Shown: positions 46,048 to 54,897 of the stretch, piece by piece
Layout of the letters: each line of letters opens with the position of its first letter
Position numbering within the stretch: position 1 is the stretch's first letter
Source of the DNA: Rhodospirillum rubrum ATCC 11170
GTDB lineage: Bacteria > Pseudomonadota > Alphaproteobacteria > Rhodospirillales > Rhodospirillaceae
Direction: 5' to 3'
Length of the DNA: 64,000 bases
Assembly (NCBI RefSeq): GCF_000013085.1
Contig: NC_007643.1
Span: 815,001 to 879,000 of the forward strand
Notes under the pieces: generated by a model
Told to the model about the DNA's origin: nothing
Seen by the model: only the letters and a program-made list of their open reading frames with translations
The model's database searches: none
Position numbers and translations under genes: made by a program

Positions 46048-46503
46048 TCAGTCGGTCCCGCTTGGCTTGGTGGCGCGCCGGGCGGCGATCGTCGCGGCTT
46101 TCTCGGCTAGGCGTTGGGTGAAGGACGACCAGCGGACGACGGCCCGGCCGATGGTGCCCTCGCCGATCAGATCGACCTCGTCGCGGGCGACCACATGCCA
46201 GCTTACCTTGCGGCCGTCGATGGCGATGATCTTGGCCTCGACCACGACCCGCGCCCCCGGCGGCGTGGGCGCCAGATGGGACACATTGATGGCGATGCCC
46301 AGGCTGCCTTCGCCGTCTTCCAGGGCGGGGGCGAGCGAGCGCACGCAGCACCATTCCATCAGCCCGATCATATAGCCGGTGGCGAACACCTCGGGGATCG
46401 CCTGGAACTCGGCGGATTCGGGATAAAGAAAGGGCACGGTCTTTTCGCGCGGCACCTCGAAGCTCAGGGTTTCGCCCATGCCGACCTTCAAAACATCCCG
46501 CAT
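46048..46503 (-). CDS. FlK-like hot-dog thioesterase
   Basis: A 151-residue hot-dog-fold enzyme. The three residues that catalyse fluoroacetyl-CoA hydrolysis in Streptomyces FlK are present at the same positions: Thr42, Glu50 and His76 (VFATGYMIGLMEWCC, then INVSHLAPTPPG). FlK-like proteins in other bacteria hydrolyse short acyl-CoAs. The true substrate here is not fluoroacetyl-CoA with any certainty. It lies on the same strand as sfsA, with a 28-base gap, and it has no other enzyme partner. Confidence 0.82.
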   Translation of the reverse strand: MRDVLKVGMGETLSFEVPREKTVPFLYPESAEFQAIPEVFATGYMIGLMEWCCVRSLAPALEDGEGSLGIAINVSHLAPTPPGARVVVEAKIIAIDGRKVSWHVVARDEVDLIGEGTIGRAVVRWSSFTQRLAEKAATIAARRATKPSGTD

Positions 46504-46531
46504 GTTTCGTCCTCCGTCGCGGCGGACTCCG

Positions 46532-47269
46532 TTAAGGGGCGATCAGCGGCAGGGCGCGGTTGACCCAGATGCCGCGCAAGGGGTCGACCTCGCAGCCCAG
46601 GCAATAGACCTCGACGCCCTTGGCGATGGCGGTCTTCAGGCCGGCGGCATAGGCGGGATCGATGTCGGCGGCCATGGCGACGGCGCCGCCATCGGTGCGC
46701 TGGACCAGATAGACCATGGCGGCGCGGTGGCCCTGGTCGACCATATCGGCCAGTTCGAGAAGGTGCTTGGCGCCGCGCGTCGTCACCGCGTCGGGAAAAT
46801 CGATGGGGCCATCCCAGGCCGGATCGCGCTTGAGGGTGACGTTCTTGACCTCGACATAGCAGCGCGGGCGGGCGGGGGCGTCGTCGGCGGCGGCATCATC
46901 CTCGAGCAGGATGTCGATGCGCGAGGTCTTGCCGTATTTGACCTCGCGGCGCAGGCGGGCATAGCCGGCAAGCGGCGGGATCTTGCCCTCGGCGATGGCC
47001 TCGGCGACCACGGCATTGGGCGTGCCGGTGTTGACGCCGGAATAGGCGTCGCCAACGCGGATGATCTCCCAGGTGTATTTCAGCTTGCGGTCGGGATTGG
47101 GGCTTTCGGAAAGCCAGACCGGCGATCCCGGCTCCTTGACCGAGGCCATCGATCCCGAATTGGCGCAATGGGCGGTCACGGCGGTGCCATCGTCCAAGAT
47201 CACATCGGCCAGGAACCGCATGTAGCGCTTGACCAGCCGGCCTTCGACCAGCGGCGTGGGAAACAGCAT
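46532..47269 (-). CDS. sfsA: Sugar fermentation stimulation protein SfsA
   Basis: A 245-residue member of the SfsA family, which has a nuclease-like fold (PLVEGRLVKRYMRFLADVIL, then AHCANSGSM, GVNTGTPNAVVAEAI and YVEVKNVTL). In E. coli it was isolated for its effect on maltose metabolism, but its function is not clear. The ATG at 47269 gives the family start; longer readings overlap the next gene. Confidence 0.93.
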   Translation of the reverse strand: MLFPTPLVEGRLVKRYMRFLADVILDDGTAVTAHCANSGSMASVKEPGSPVWLSESPNPDRKLKYTWEIIRVGDAYSGVNTGTPNAVVAEAIAEGKIPPLAGYARLRREVKYGKTSRIDILLEDDAAADDAPARPRCYVEVKNVTLKRDPAWDGPIDFPDAVTTRGAKHLLELADMVDQGHRAAMVYLVQRTDGGAVAMAADIDPAYAAGLKTAIAKGVEVYCLGCEVDPLRGIWVNRALPLIAP

Positions 47270-47292
47270 GGCGGCGTCCTTACACCAAAGGG

Positions 47293-48219
47293 TTAAACAA
47301 GGGGGGCGCCCGGATTGGCCAAGGCCTGTCCCAGGCCAACCATGCCCGAGCCGCGCTTGGCCGGCTGGGGCTGATCGGGCGAGGGGGCCCAGGCGGTCAG
47401 GGTGATGATCTGGAAGGTGGCGGGCACCCGCCCCTGGTCGTCGCCATGGCGTTCGCGGTAGAGGGCGAGCGCCGAAAGCAGGGTCTCGCGGCGGGTGAAG
47501 CCCTTGCGCCGCTCGATCACCGCGTTGGTCTCGCCCATGCCGCGCAGGTCGCGCAACAGCGCCAGCGGATCGCCGTAATGGACGGTCAGGGTATCGACAT
47601 CGACGGTGGGCAGGGCGAAGCCGGCGCGGGTCAGCAGGTTGCCGGCGTCGCGGACATCGGCCAGCGGGCTGGTGCGCGGCGACAAGCCGCCTTCCAGGGC
47701 GATTTCCGTCTGCGCCAGACAGCCGCGCAATTCGCCCAAGGTCTCGCCGCCCAACAGGCAGCCCAGGAACAGGCCATCGGGTTTGAGGGCCCGGCGGATC
47801 TGGATCAGGGCGCCGGGCAGGTCGTTCACCCAATGCAGCGACAGGTTCGACAGCACCAGATCCAGGCTTTGCGGGCGGATCGGCAGAAGTTCCTCGTCGG
47901 CGGCGAAGGCTAGGGTGACCTTGTCGCCGGAGGCGCGGGCGGCCTTATCGCCGGCGGCGCGGGCGGCGAAGGCCGGCGACAGATCGCAGGCGAGCAGGGT
48001 GTCGACCCCGCCGCGCTTCCCCAAGGCCCGGCCGACCTCGCCGCCATGGCAGCCGAGGTCAAGGGCCAAAGGGAAACGCCGGGTGATATCGTCCAGCCGC
48101 TCGGTCAGCCGCTCGGCGGCTTCGGCCAGCAGGAAATCGAACCCGTCAAGGGTGGGGGCGGCGCGGTCGCGGTGGCGGCGAACCGCGCGGCGATCGAAGA
48201 CGGTCATGCTCTCGGACAT
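47293..48219 (-). CDS. SAM-dependent methyltransferase, NDUFAF5/BioC-like
   Basis: A 308-residue methyltransferase with a class I SAM fold (LALDLGCHGGEVGRAL, then LVLSNLSLHWVNDLPGAL). The pattern MTVFDRRAVRRHRDRAAP and the SNLSLHWVNDLPG block match the NDUFAF5-type assembly proteins, which modify an arginine of a complex I subunit, and resemble BioC. It is alone on its strand and may assist complex I; this is inference. Start 48219 is chosen over 48207. It shares bases with the comF region on the other strand. Confidence 0.78.
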   Translation of the reverse strand: MSESMTVFDRRAVRRHRDRAAPTLDGFDFLLAEAAERLTERLDDITRRFPLALDLGCHGGEVGRALGKRGGVDTLLACDLSPAFAARAAGDKAARASGDKVTLAFAADEELLPIRPQSLDLVLSNLSLHWVNDLPGALIQIRRALKPDGLFLGCLLGGETLGELRGCLAQTEIALEGGLSPRTSPLADVRDAGNLLTRAGFALPTVDVDTLTVHYGDPLALLRDLRGMGETNAVIERRKGFTRRETLLSALALYRERHGDDQGRVPATFQIITLTAWAPSPDQPQPAKRGSGMVGLGQALANPGAPLV

Positions 48220-48286
48220 GGAGCCTGATATAGTCGGTTCGCCCGTCGGTCTCCAGGGGGAAGCCGCGGATAAAGCGGAGGGGGCG

Positions 48287-49027
48287 ATGGGGGCGTCGTG
48301 GCGGGAGATGGGCCGGGGGCTGTTCGATCTTTTGTTGCCGCCGCGCTGCCTGGGCTGCGGCACCCAGGTCGCCGACCCCGATGCCTTGTGTCCGGCCTGT
48401 TTTTCCGGCCTCGCCCATATCACCGAACCCTTCTGCGCCTGCTGTGGCCTGCCTTTCGAACTGGGGGGCGAGGGGGAGGGCGAGCGGCTGTGCGGGGCTT
48501 GTTTGGGAACCCCCCCGCTGTTTTCCCGGGCAAGGGCGGTCTGGCGCTATGATGACGCCTCGGCCCGGCTGATCCTCGGCTTCAAGCATGCCGATCGCTT
48601 GGACTCGGTGCCGGGATTCGCCCGCTGGATGGCGCGGGCCGGCCGCGCCCTGCTGGCCGGGGATCCCGTGCTGGTGCCCGTTCCGCTCCATCGCTGGCGG
48701 CTGTTTTCGCGGCGCTATAATCAGGCCGCCGTTCTCGCCCAGGCCATCGCCGACGCCGGCGATCTGGATTATCGTCCGCTGGCCCTGGTGCGCCGGCGGG
48801 CGACGCCAAGCCAGGGCGGCCTGGGGCGCGGGGCGCGGGCGCGCAATGTCCAGGGCGCCTTCGTCGTCGTCCGCCCCGACGAGATCGCCGGGCGGCGGGT
48901 GGTGCTGATCGACGACGTGCTGACCACCGGGGCGACGGCCAATGCCTGCGCCCGGGCTCTGCTGGCCGCCGGCGCCACCGGCGTTGACGTGCTGACCCTG
49001 GCGCGGGTGAGCCTGGAGGAGACCTGA
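48287..49027 (+). CDS. comF: ComF-family phosphoribosyltransferase
   Basis: A 246-residue protein with a Cys4 zinc segment (CLGCGTQVADPDALCPACF, then CACCG and CGAC) and a phosphoribosyltransferase domain ending VVLIDDVLTTGATANACA. ComF is needed for DNA uptake in naturally competent bacteria; its homologues in others have an unclear role. ATG 48287 is chosen because GGAGGGGG precedes it; an ATG at 48218 would overlap the divergent methyltransferase start. Confidence 0.92.
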   Translation: MGASWREMGRGLFDLLLPPRCLGCGTQVADPDALCPACFSGLAHITEPFCACCGLPFELGGEGEGERLCGACLGTPPLFSRARAVWRYDDASARLILGFKHADRLDSVPGFARWMARAGRALLAGDPVLVPVPLHRWRLFSRRYNQAAVLAQAIADAGDLDYRPLALVRRRATPSQGGLGRGARARNVQGAFVVVRPDEIAGRRVVLIDDVLTTGATANACARALLAAGATGVDVLTLARVSLEET

Positions 49028-49114
49028 GGGGGTGGCGGCCTGGAAGCGTCAAGCCGGCCGCCGTATATAGAAACGACTGTTTTCGGTTTTCGTTCTTTTG
49101 CCTGGAGAGTATCG

Positions 49115-49381
49115 ATGGTTGCCGTTGAGATTTTCACCACCCCGAGCTGTCCCTATTGTCGGCGCGCCAAGGCGCTGCTGGGCGACAAGGGGGTGGCCTA
49201 TCGCGAGATCGATGTGTCGGGCGATCCCCGGTTGCGCGAGGAGATGACCCGGCGGGCCGGCGGGCGCAGCACCGTTCCGCAGATCTTCATCGACGGCCGG
49301 GCCTTGGGCGGCTGCGATGACATCCACGCCCTTGACCGCCTGGGCAAGCTTGATGGTCTTCTGTCGGGAAGCGCGCCATGA
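49115..49381 (+). CDS. grxC: Glutaredoxin (dithiol)
   Basis: An 88-residue glutaredoxin with the CPYC active site (TTPSCPYCRRAK, Cys12 and Cys15), the TVP segment and GGCDD. It reduces disulfides and mixed glutathione disulfides. The stop overlaps the start of the Nit-type amidase gene by four bases, suggesting a role together in glutathione repair. Confidence 0.95.
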   Translation: MVAVEIFTTPSCPYCRRAKALLGDKGVAYREIDVSGDPRLREEMTRRAGGRSTVPQIFIDGRALGGCDDIHALDRLGKLDGLLSGSAP

Positions 49382-50217
49382 CCCAGCCCCCCCGTTCCTT
49401 CACCGCCGCTTGCATTCAGGTCAATGCCGGGCGCGAGGTCTATCCCAATGTGGAGGCGGCGAGCGCCCTGGTGCGCGAGGCGCGCGAGCGTGGGGCGGAC
49501 ATGGTGTTCATGCCCGAAAACGTGGCGATGATGGAATGGGGGCGGCGTAATATCCAGGCCAAGGCGATGCCCGAGGAGGATCACGTCGCCTTGACCGCCT
49601 TCCGCGATCTCGCCCGCGATCTGCATATCTGGCTGCATTGCGGCACGCTGGCCGTCGCCGTCGGCGATGGCATGGTGGCCAACCGCACCTATGTGGTCGA
49701 TAGCGATGGGGCGATCCGCGGCCGCTACGACAAGATCCACATGTTCGACGTTAATCTGGCCGATGGCGAAAGCTATAAGGAAAGCTCGACCTTTCAGGCG
49801 GGATCGCGGGCGGTGGCCCTGGATATCCCCTTTGGCCGGCTCGGGTTGTCGATCTGTTACGATCTGCGCTTTCCCCATCTGTTTCGCGCCCTGGCCAAGG
49901 CCGGCTGTCATTATCTGACCATCCCGGCGGCCTTCACCCGCACCACCGGCGAGGCCCATTGGCATGTGCTGCAGCGGACGCGGGCGATCGAGACCGGCTG
50001 TTACGTGATTTCCCCGGCCCAGACCGGCACCCATGCCGAAGGCCGCCAAACCTATGGCCATGCCCTGATCATCGATCCCTGGGGACGGGTTCTGGCCGAT
50101 GCCGGCGAGGCCCCGGGCATCATCCTGGCCAAGATCGATCCCGAAAAGGTGGTCGAGGCGCGGGCGATGGTTCCGTCGCTCTCCCACGACCGGGTCTTCG
50201 CCCTCGATACGCTTTAG
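49378..50217 (+). CDS. Carbon-nitrogen hydrolase, Nit1/deaminated-glutathione amidase type
   Basis: A 279-residue nitrilase-superfamily amidase. The Glu-Lys-Cys triad is visible: Glu47 in VFMPENVAMM, Lys119 in GRYDKIHMFDV and Cys160 in LSICYDLRFPHLF. The GRYDKIHMFD segment is typical of Nit1, which repairs deaminated glutathione. The link to grxC by overlap supports this role. Omega-amidase is the nearest alternative. Confidence 0.88.
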   Translation: MTQPPRSFTAACIQVNAGREVYPNVEAASALVREARERGADMVFMPENVAMMEWGRRNIQAKAMPEEDHVALTAFRDLARDLHIWLHCGTLAVAVGDGMVANRTYVVDSDGAIRGRYDKIHMFDVNLADGESYKESSTFQAGSRAVALDIPFGRLGLSICYDLRFPHLFRALAKAGCHYLTIPAAFTRTTGEAHWHVLQRTRAIETGCYVISPAQTGTHAEGRQTYGHALIIDPWGRVLADAGEAPGIILAKIDPEKVVEARAMVPSLSHDRVFALDTL

Positions 50218-50278
50218 GGCCCGCCTTGCCTTCGTCCACCGGCTGGGGTAGAGGGGGGGCTTGTTCGGAACGGTAAAA

Positions 50279-50794
50279 ATGATCCGCTATACCCTGATCT
50301 GTGACAACGACCACGAGTTCGACGGCTGGTTTCGCGATAGCGCGACCTGTGGGACGCAGCTTGCCGCCGGCGATGTGCGTTGCCCGGTTTGCGGCTCGTC
50401 GACGGTCGGCAAGGCGCTGATGGCGCCCAATGTGGTGTCGTCGCGGGTGCGCGACGCCGGGCGGCTGGCGCCCCCGGCGGCCGGGGGCGCCGCTCCGGCC
50501 GCCCCTTCGCCGCCGCCGGCGGTGCCGGCCGTCGTCGCCCCCGCCGCCGCCGCGCCGATCGATGCCGCTCGGGCGGCCAAGATGGCCGAGACCCTGGCCG
50601 CCTTGCGCAAGAGGGTCGAGGAAACCTGCGAGAACGTTGGCGCCAATTTCGCCGAAGAGGCCCGGCGCATTCATTATGGCGAAGGGGTCGAGCGGCCGAT
50701 CTATGGCGAGGCCAGCCTGGAAGAGGCCCGCGATCTTGACGAGGAGGGCATCGCCGTCGCCCTTCTGCCCTGGAGCCGCCGCGCCGGCCATTGA
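50279..50794 (+). CDS. DUF1178 protein
   Basis: A 171-residue protein of the DUF1178 family. It opens MIRYTLICDNDHEFDGWF with Cys pairs (CG.., CPVCGS) that look zinc binding, a central proline/alanine-rich linker, and a C-terminal conserved part (EEARRIHYGEGVERPIYGEAS). It belongs to a family of predicted regulators near FmdB. ATG 50279 is chosen on the family start. It follows the amidase gene in the same direction, 61 bases apart, so it may share its transcript. Confidence 0.85.
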   Translation: MIRYTLICDNDHEFDGWFRDSATCGTQLAAGDVRCPVCGSSTVGKALMAPNVVSSRVRDAGRLAPPAAGGAAPAAPSPPPAVPAVVAPAAAAPIDAARAAKMAETLAALRKRVEETCENVGANFAEEARRIHYGEGVERPIYGEASLEEARDLDEEGIAVALLPWSRRAGH

Positions 50795-50814
50795 GCGGGC
50801 GGCGCCACGGCGTT

Positions 50815-52311
50815 TTAGGCCGTTGGCGTGGCTGGCGGATGGGGGTTCTGGCGGATGAACAGCGGGAAGGTCAGGGTCCACAGCATGCCCTCGGCGGCGG
50901 GGGTCAGGGTCGCCGTGCCACGCAGGGAGCGCGGCACCAGATAGGTGACCATGATATGGCCAAAGCCGGTGCGCTCGCTGGGCACGACCGGCGGCCCGTC
51001 GATTTCGCGCCAGATCAGCACAAGATCGACGCCGAGCGGGCTTGGCCGCGTCTCCCAAGTAATTTCCACCCGCCCGCCATCGTTGGACAGGGCGCCGTAT
51101 TTGGCGGCATTGGTCGATAGCTCGTGCAAAGCCAGCCCAATTTGCTGGGTGGCCTCGGGCGAGAGCAGGATATCGGGGCCGCGCAGGGTCAGCCGTTCCT
51201 TGCTGACCGCCAGGAAATGGCCCAGATGGGCGCGGGCCAGATCGGGGATGGCGGCGCCGCGCCAGTCGGTGGATACCAGGATATCATGGGATTCGCCCAG
51301 GGCCTGAAGGCGGGCGCCGAAGCGTTCGGTAAAGGTCTTGACGTCGGGGACGTTCGCGGCGCTTTGGCGGGCGATGCCCTGGACCACCGCCAGAAGGTTC
51401 TTCGAGCGATGGGTCAATTCGCGCATCAGCACGCGCAACTGCTGTTCACCGGCCTTCTGCGAGGTGATGTCGACGGCGACCGAGGCCAGACCGCTGATGA
51501 CGCCCGCGTCATCGCGCAGGGGTTCGCTTTGAATGTCGTACCAGACGCCCTCGTCCAGGCCGCGGCTGATGGCGAGGATCAGCCGATCCTTGACTCCGGT
51601 CCGCAGGACCTCGCGCTGGAAGGGTTCGATGACGGCGGCGGCCTCGGGCGGCAGGGCCTGGCGCGGGGTGCGGCCGATATAATCGGAGGCGACCAGCGGC
51701 GGCCGCAGATTATGGATCCAGGTATAGCGCAGATCCAGATCCTGCTGAAAGATGGTGACCGCCGAGCCGCGCAGGGTGACCTCGAAGTTCTCCATGATCT
51801 TGACGGCGGCGCGGGTGCGTTCTTCGACCCGGCGTTCCAGATCGGCGCGGGCGACGATCAAGTCCTCGACCATGCCCTGGCGCAGGGCGGCCTCCTGCCC
51901 AAGACGCCGGTTGGCCTCGCGGAGCTCGGCCGGGCTGGGGATGGCCAGCAGGCGTGGGATCAGGGCGAAGAGGACAAAGGCGGTGACCAGCGAGACCACG
52001 GCGGTGGCCGCCTTGATCAGGCCCTGGGTCAGATAGGCCGGGATCCACAGGGTAACGACCGAACTGATGTGGCTCAGGCCGCAGGCGACGATGAAAACGG
52101 CGAACAGCAGGGCCAGGGCGAGATGAAGCGGTTCGAGGCCCGGGCGGCGCCGCACGAAGATGACGATCGCCAGCGGAATGGCGAAATAGGCCAGGGCGAT
52201 CAGCGCATCCGATACCGCATGCAGGGCTAGAAGCGGGGTGTCCCACAGCAGGCACTGGCCATGGGGAAGAAGGGCGGTTTCGCCAACCAGCGAATCAATC
52301 AGGCTGAACAT
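50815..52311 (-). CDS. Sensor kinase with ethylene-receptor-like membrane domain (HWE type)
   Basis: A 498-residue kinase. The N-terminus (about 25-122) has three membrane helices that match the ethylene-binding domain of plant ETR1: Asp35, Tyr42, Ile45 and Pro46 in SDALIALAYFAIP, and Ile74, Cys77 and His81 in FIVACGLSH, all at the spacings of ETR1. A coiled coil (about 130-170), a PAS domain (about 170-290) and an HWE transmitter follow (ELTHRSKNLLAV with His301; HELSTNAAKYG; WRE with Trp434 and Glu436). It probably senses ethylene or another small ligand through copper. Start at 52311 follows a poor ribosome site. Confidence 0.9.
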   Translation of the reverse strand: MFSLIDSLVGETALLPHGQCLLWDTPLLALHAVSDALIALAYFAIPLAIVIFVRRRPGLEPLHLALALLFAVFIVACGLSHISSVVTLWIPAYLTQGLIKAATAVVSLVTAFVLFALIPRLLAIPSPAELREANRRLGQEAALRQGMVEDLIVARADLERRVEERTRAAVKIMENFEVTLRGSAVTIFQQDLDLRYTWIHNLRPPLVASDYIGRTPRQALPPEAAAVIEPFQREVLRTGVKDRLILAISRGLDEGVWYDIQSEPLRDDAGVISGLASVAVDITSQKAGEQQLRVLMRELTHRSKNLLAVVQGIARQSAANVPDVKTFTERFGARLQALGESHDILVSTDWRGAAIPDLARAHLGHFLAVSKERLTLRGPDILLSPEATQQIGLALHELSTNAAKYGALSNDGGRVEITWETRPSPLGVDLVLIWREIDGPPVVPSERTGFGHIMVTYLVPRSLRGTATLTPAAEGMLWTLTFPLFIRQNPHPPATPTA

Positions 52312-52522
52312 GGTCAGTGGTGTCCCCGCGCAAAAGGGAAGGGGCAGCAGCGGGCCGACGGCCCATTGTCATGTTCGGCGTTTCTTCTGAACGCGTTCAG
52401 AAAAGATCCCTCCGTCAGGGTGCCCCATCCTCGTCGTCACACCCATAGATATGGGCGGCGATTCGATCGGGGCCAGGATGGGGAGGGGGTATGGCGGCTC
52501 CAGGGCGCAATTAGGGCAAGGC

Positions 52523-52556
52523 GGGCCCCCTTTCGCCGAAAAGGGGCGGGGGGCCC
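52523..52556 (-). terminator. GC-rich stem after ubiG
   Basis: GGGCCCCC (52523-52530) pairs with GGGGGCCC (52549-52556) around a TTTCG/CGAAA core, 12 bases beyond the ubiG stop. No T-run follows on the minus strand. Confidence 0.45.
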
Positions 52557-52567
52557 GGAAGGATCGC

Positions 52568-53317
52568 TCAGGCGGCGGCCCGGGTGGCGAACAGCATGTA
52601 ATTGACGCTGACGTCGGTGGTCTGGCTCCAGGTACCGCTGAAGGGATCGAAGGTCATGCCGGCGATGGCGTCGACGGACAGCCCGGCCTCGCGCAGGCCC
52701 GCCGTCAGTTCGCTGGGCTTCATGAACTTGCGCCAGTCGTGGGTGCCGCGCGGCAGCCAGCGCAGCACGTATTCCGCGCCGACCTTGGCCAGGGCCAGGG
52801 ATTTCAGCGTGCGATTGAGCGTGGCCGCCCCCACCGCTCCGCCCGGCCGGCACAGCTGGCCCACCGAGTCGAGGAACAACCGCACGTCGGCGACATGTTC
52901 GACGACTTCCATGGTGAGGACGGCGTCGAAGGTTTTGCCCTCGGCCACCAGATCCTCGGGCATGGCGCAGCGGTAGGTGAGGGGCAGTCCGGCGCGCTCG
53001 GCATGAACCGAGGCGGTGCCGATATTGCGCTCGGCGGCATCGATGCCGGTCACGGCGAAGCCGAGCCGGGCGAAGGGCTCGCACAGCAGCCCGCCACCGC
53101 AGCCGATATCAAGCAGGCTCAGCCCTTCGAAGGGGCGGGGCGCCTCGATATCGCGGCCGAAATGGGCGGCGAAATGGTCACGCAGAAAGGCGATTCGGAC
53201 CGGATTGAACTTGTGCAGCGGCTTAAAGTCGCCTTCCGGATCCCACCATGCGTCGGCCATGGCACTGAACTTGGCAAGTTCCGCGGCCGACGCGGTACCG
53301 GAGGTGGTGGCGGACAT
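52568..53317 (-). CDS. ubiG: Ubiquinone biosynthesis O-methyltransferase UbiG
   Basis: A 249-residue SAM-dependent methyltransferase that methylates two hydroxyls in the ubiquinone ring. The SAM motif is [19 protein letters not shown], and [20 protein letters not shown] and MEVVEHV are typical of UbiG. It stands alone on its strand, facing the kinase gene at its end and diverging from lysC. A hydrophobic surface helix for membrane association (about 180-205) is present. Confidence 0.96.
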
Positions 53318-53662
53318 CGGGGTCTCCCTCTTTCATAAGCCGCGCGGGACCTCTGGACTTGCGGCCCCGCTTTTCGTATCCATACGCGCTCTCCGGCGCT
53401 TCGCCACCGGGCGGCCCTCTGGCCGTCCTGGCGCTCGCCGGGGTGCTCGCTCTGATTTAACTACGCTGATTTACTACACGGCGCGAGGCTGTCCGGCAAT
53501 CTGGATGCCACGCGGACCCGCTCCCTGACCCGCCCCACCTCCGCCCTTCCCCCCGCCATTGACGGGCCCCGCGGTGTCGGACGCGTGGCGCCGGGGGCGA
53601 GGCGCGGTCCGCGGCAGTTTCCGCGCGCTCGACTGGACCTGATACGAGGAAGGCAGCACGCC
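53318..53662. other. Divergent region between ubiG and lysC, no gene seen
   Basis: This 345-base gap holds the promoters of ubiG (leftward) and lysC (rightward). An AT-rich patch at 53440-53490 is the most promoter-like part. I see no riboswitch with the lysine-type fold that I can name, and no hairpin with a T-run. Confidence 0.5.
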
Positions 53663-54883
53663 ATGGCGCGCATCGTGATGAAATTCGGCGGAACCTCCGT
53701 CGGCGACGTGGATCGTATCCGCAACGTCGCCCGGCGGGTCAAGGCCGAGGTTGACGCCGGCAATGAGGTGGCGGTGGTGGTCTCGGCCATGTCGGGAGAG
53801 ACCAATCGTCTGGTCGGCTTCTGCGATTCCATGACCAACATGTACGACGCGCGGGAATATGATGCCGTGGTCGCCACCGGGGAACAGGTGACCATCGGGC
53901 TTCTGGCCATCGCCTTGCAAGATATCGGCGTCGAGGCGCGGTCGTGGATGGGCTGGCAGATCCCGATCCATACGGACGAGGCCCACGGCAAGGCCCGCAT
54001 CCTGTCGATCGACACCACCGTGCTCGAACAGCGTCTGGCCAGCGGTCAGGTGGCGGTGGTCGCCGGTTTCCAGGGGCTGGGACCGAATAATCGCGTGACC
54101 ACCCTGGGCCGTGGCGGCTCCGATACCTCGGCCGTCGCCCTGGCCGCGGCGCTGAAGGCCGATCGTTGCGATATCTACACCGATGTCGACGGCGTCTATA
54201 CGACCGATCCGCGGATTGTGCCCAAGGCGCGGAAGCTTGACAGAATTACCTATGAGGAGATGCTGGAGCAGGCATCCTTGGGGGCCAAGGTCCTTCAGAC
54301 CCGGTCGGTGGAAATGGCCATGAAGCACCGGGTTCGGGTCCGTGTGCTGTCAAGCTTCAGCGATGCGCCCGGAACCCTGGTATGCGACGAGGATGAGATC
54401 GTGGAAAAGGAATTGGTAAGCGGCATTGCTTATAGTCGCGATGAGGCCAAGATCACTCTGGTCAAGGTTTCCGACCGGCCGGGCGTGGCGGCGCGGATCT
54501 TCGGGCCCTTGGCCGACGCCAATATCAATGTCGATATGATCGTGCAGAACGTGTCCGAGGACGGTCATTCGACCGATCTCACCTTTACCTTGCCGCGCAG
54601 CGATCTCGCCCGCGCCCTCAAGGTTCTGGAAGGGGCGCGCGACGATATCAACTATCGCGAACTGACGACCAGCAGCGCCGTGGTCAAGGTTTCGGTCATC
54701 GGCGTCGGCATGCGCAGCCATGCCGGGGTCGCCCAGACGATGTTCCGGGCCCTTTCCGAAAAAGGCATCAATATCCATGTGATCTCCACCTCGGAGATCA
54801 AGGTGTCGGTGCTGATCGCCGAGGAATACATGGAACTCGCGGTACGCGCGCTGCACTCCGCCTATGGGCTGGATGCGGCCTGA
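53663..54883 (+). CDS. lysC: Aspartate kinase
   Basis: A 406-residue aspartokinase that starts the synthesis of lysine, threonine and methionine. It begins ARIVMKFGGTSVGDVDRI with the KFGGTS signature and has GRGGSDTSAVALAAAL. Two ACT domains at about 265-400 suggest feedback control by lysine and threonine. ATG 53663 is chosen because the family starts here and GAGGAAGG lies upstream. Confidence 0.96.
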   Translation: MARIVMKFGGTSVGDVDRIRNVARRVKAEVDAGNEVAVVVSAMSGETNRLVGFCDSMTNMYDAREYDAVVATGEQVTIGLLAIALQDIGVEARSWMGWQIPIHTDEAHGKARILSIDTTVLEQRLASGQVAVVAGFQGLGPNNRVTTLGRGGSDTSAVALAAALKADRCDIYTDVDGVYTTDPRIVPKARKLDRITYEEMLEQASLGAKVLQTRSVEMAMKHRVRVRVLSSFSDAPGTLVCDEDEIVEKELVSGIAYSRDEAKITLVKVSDRPGVAARIFGPLADANINVDMIVQNVSEDGHSTDLTFTLPRSDLARALKVLEGARDDINYRELTTSSAVVKVSVIGVGMRSHAGVAQTMFRALSEKGINIHVISTSEIKVSVLIAEEYMELAVRALHSAYGLDAA

Positions 54884-54897
54884 GGCGGAGCGGAACG

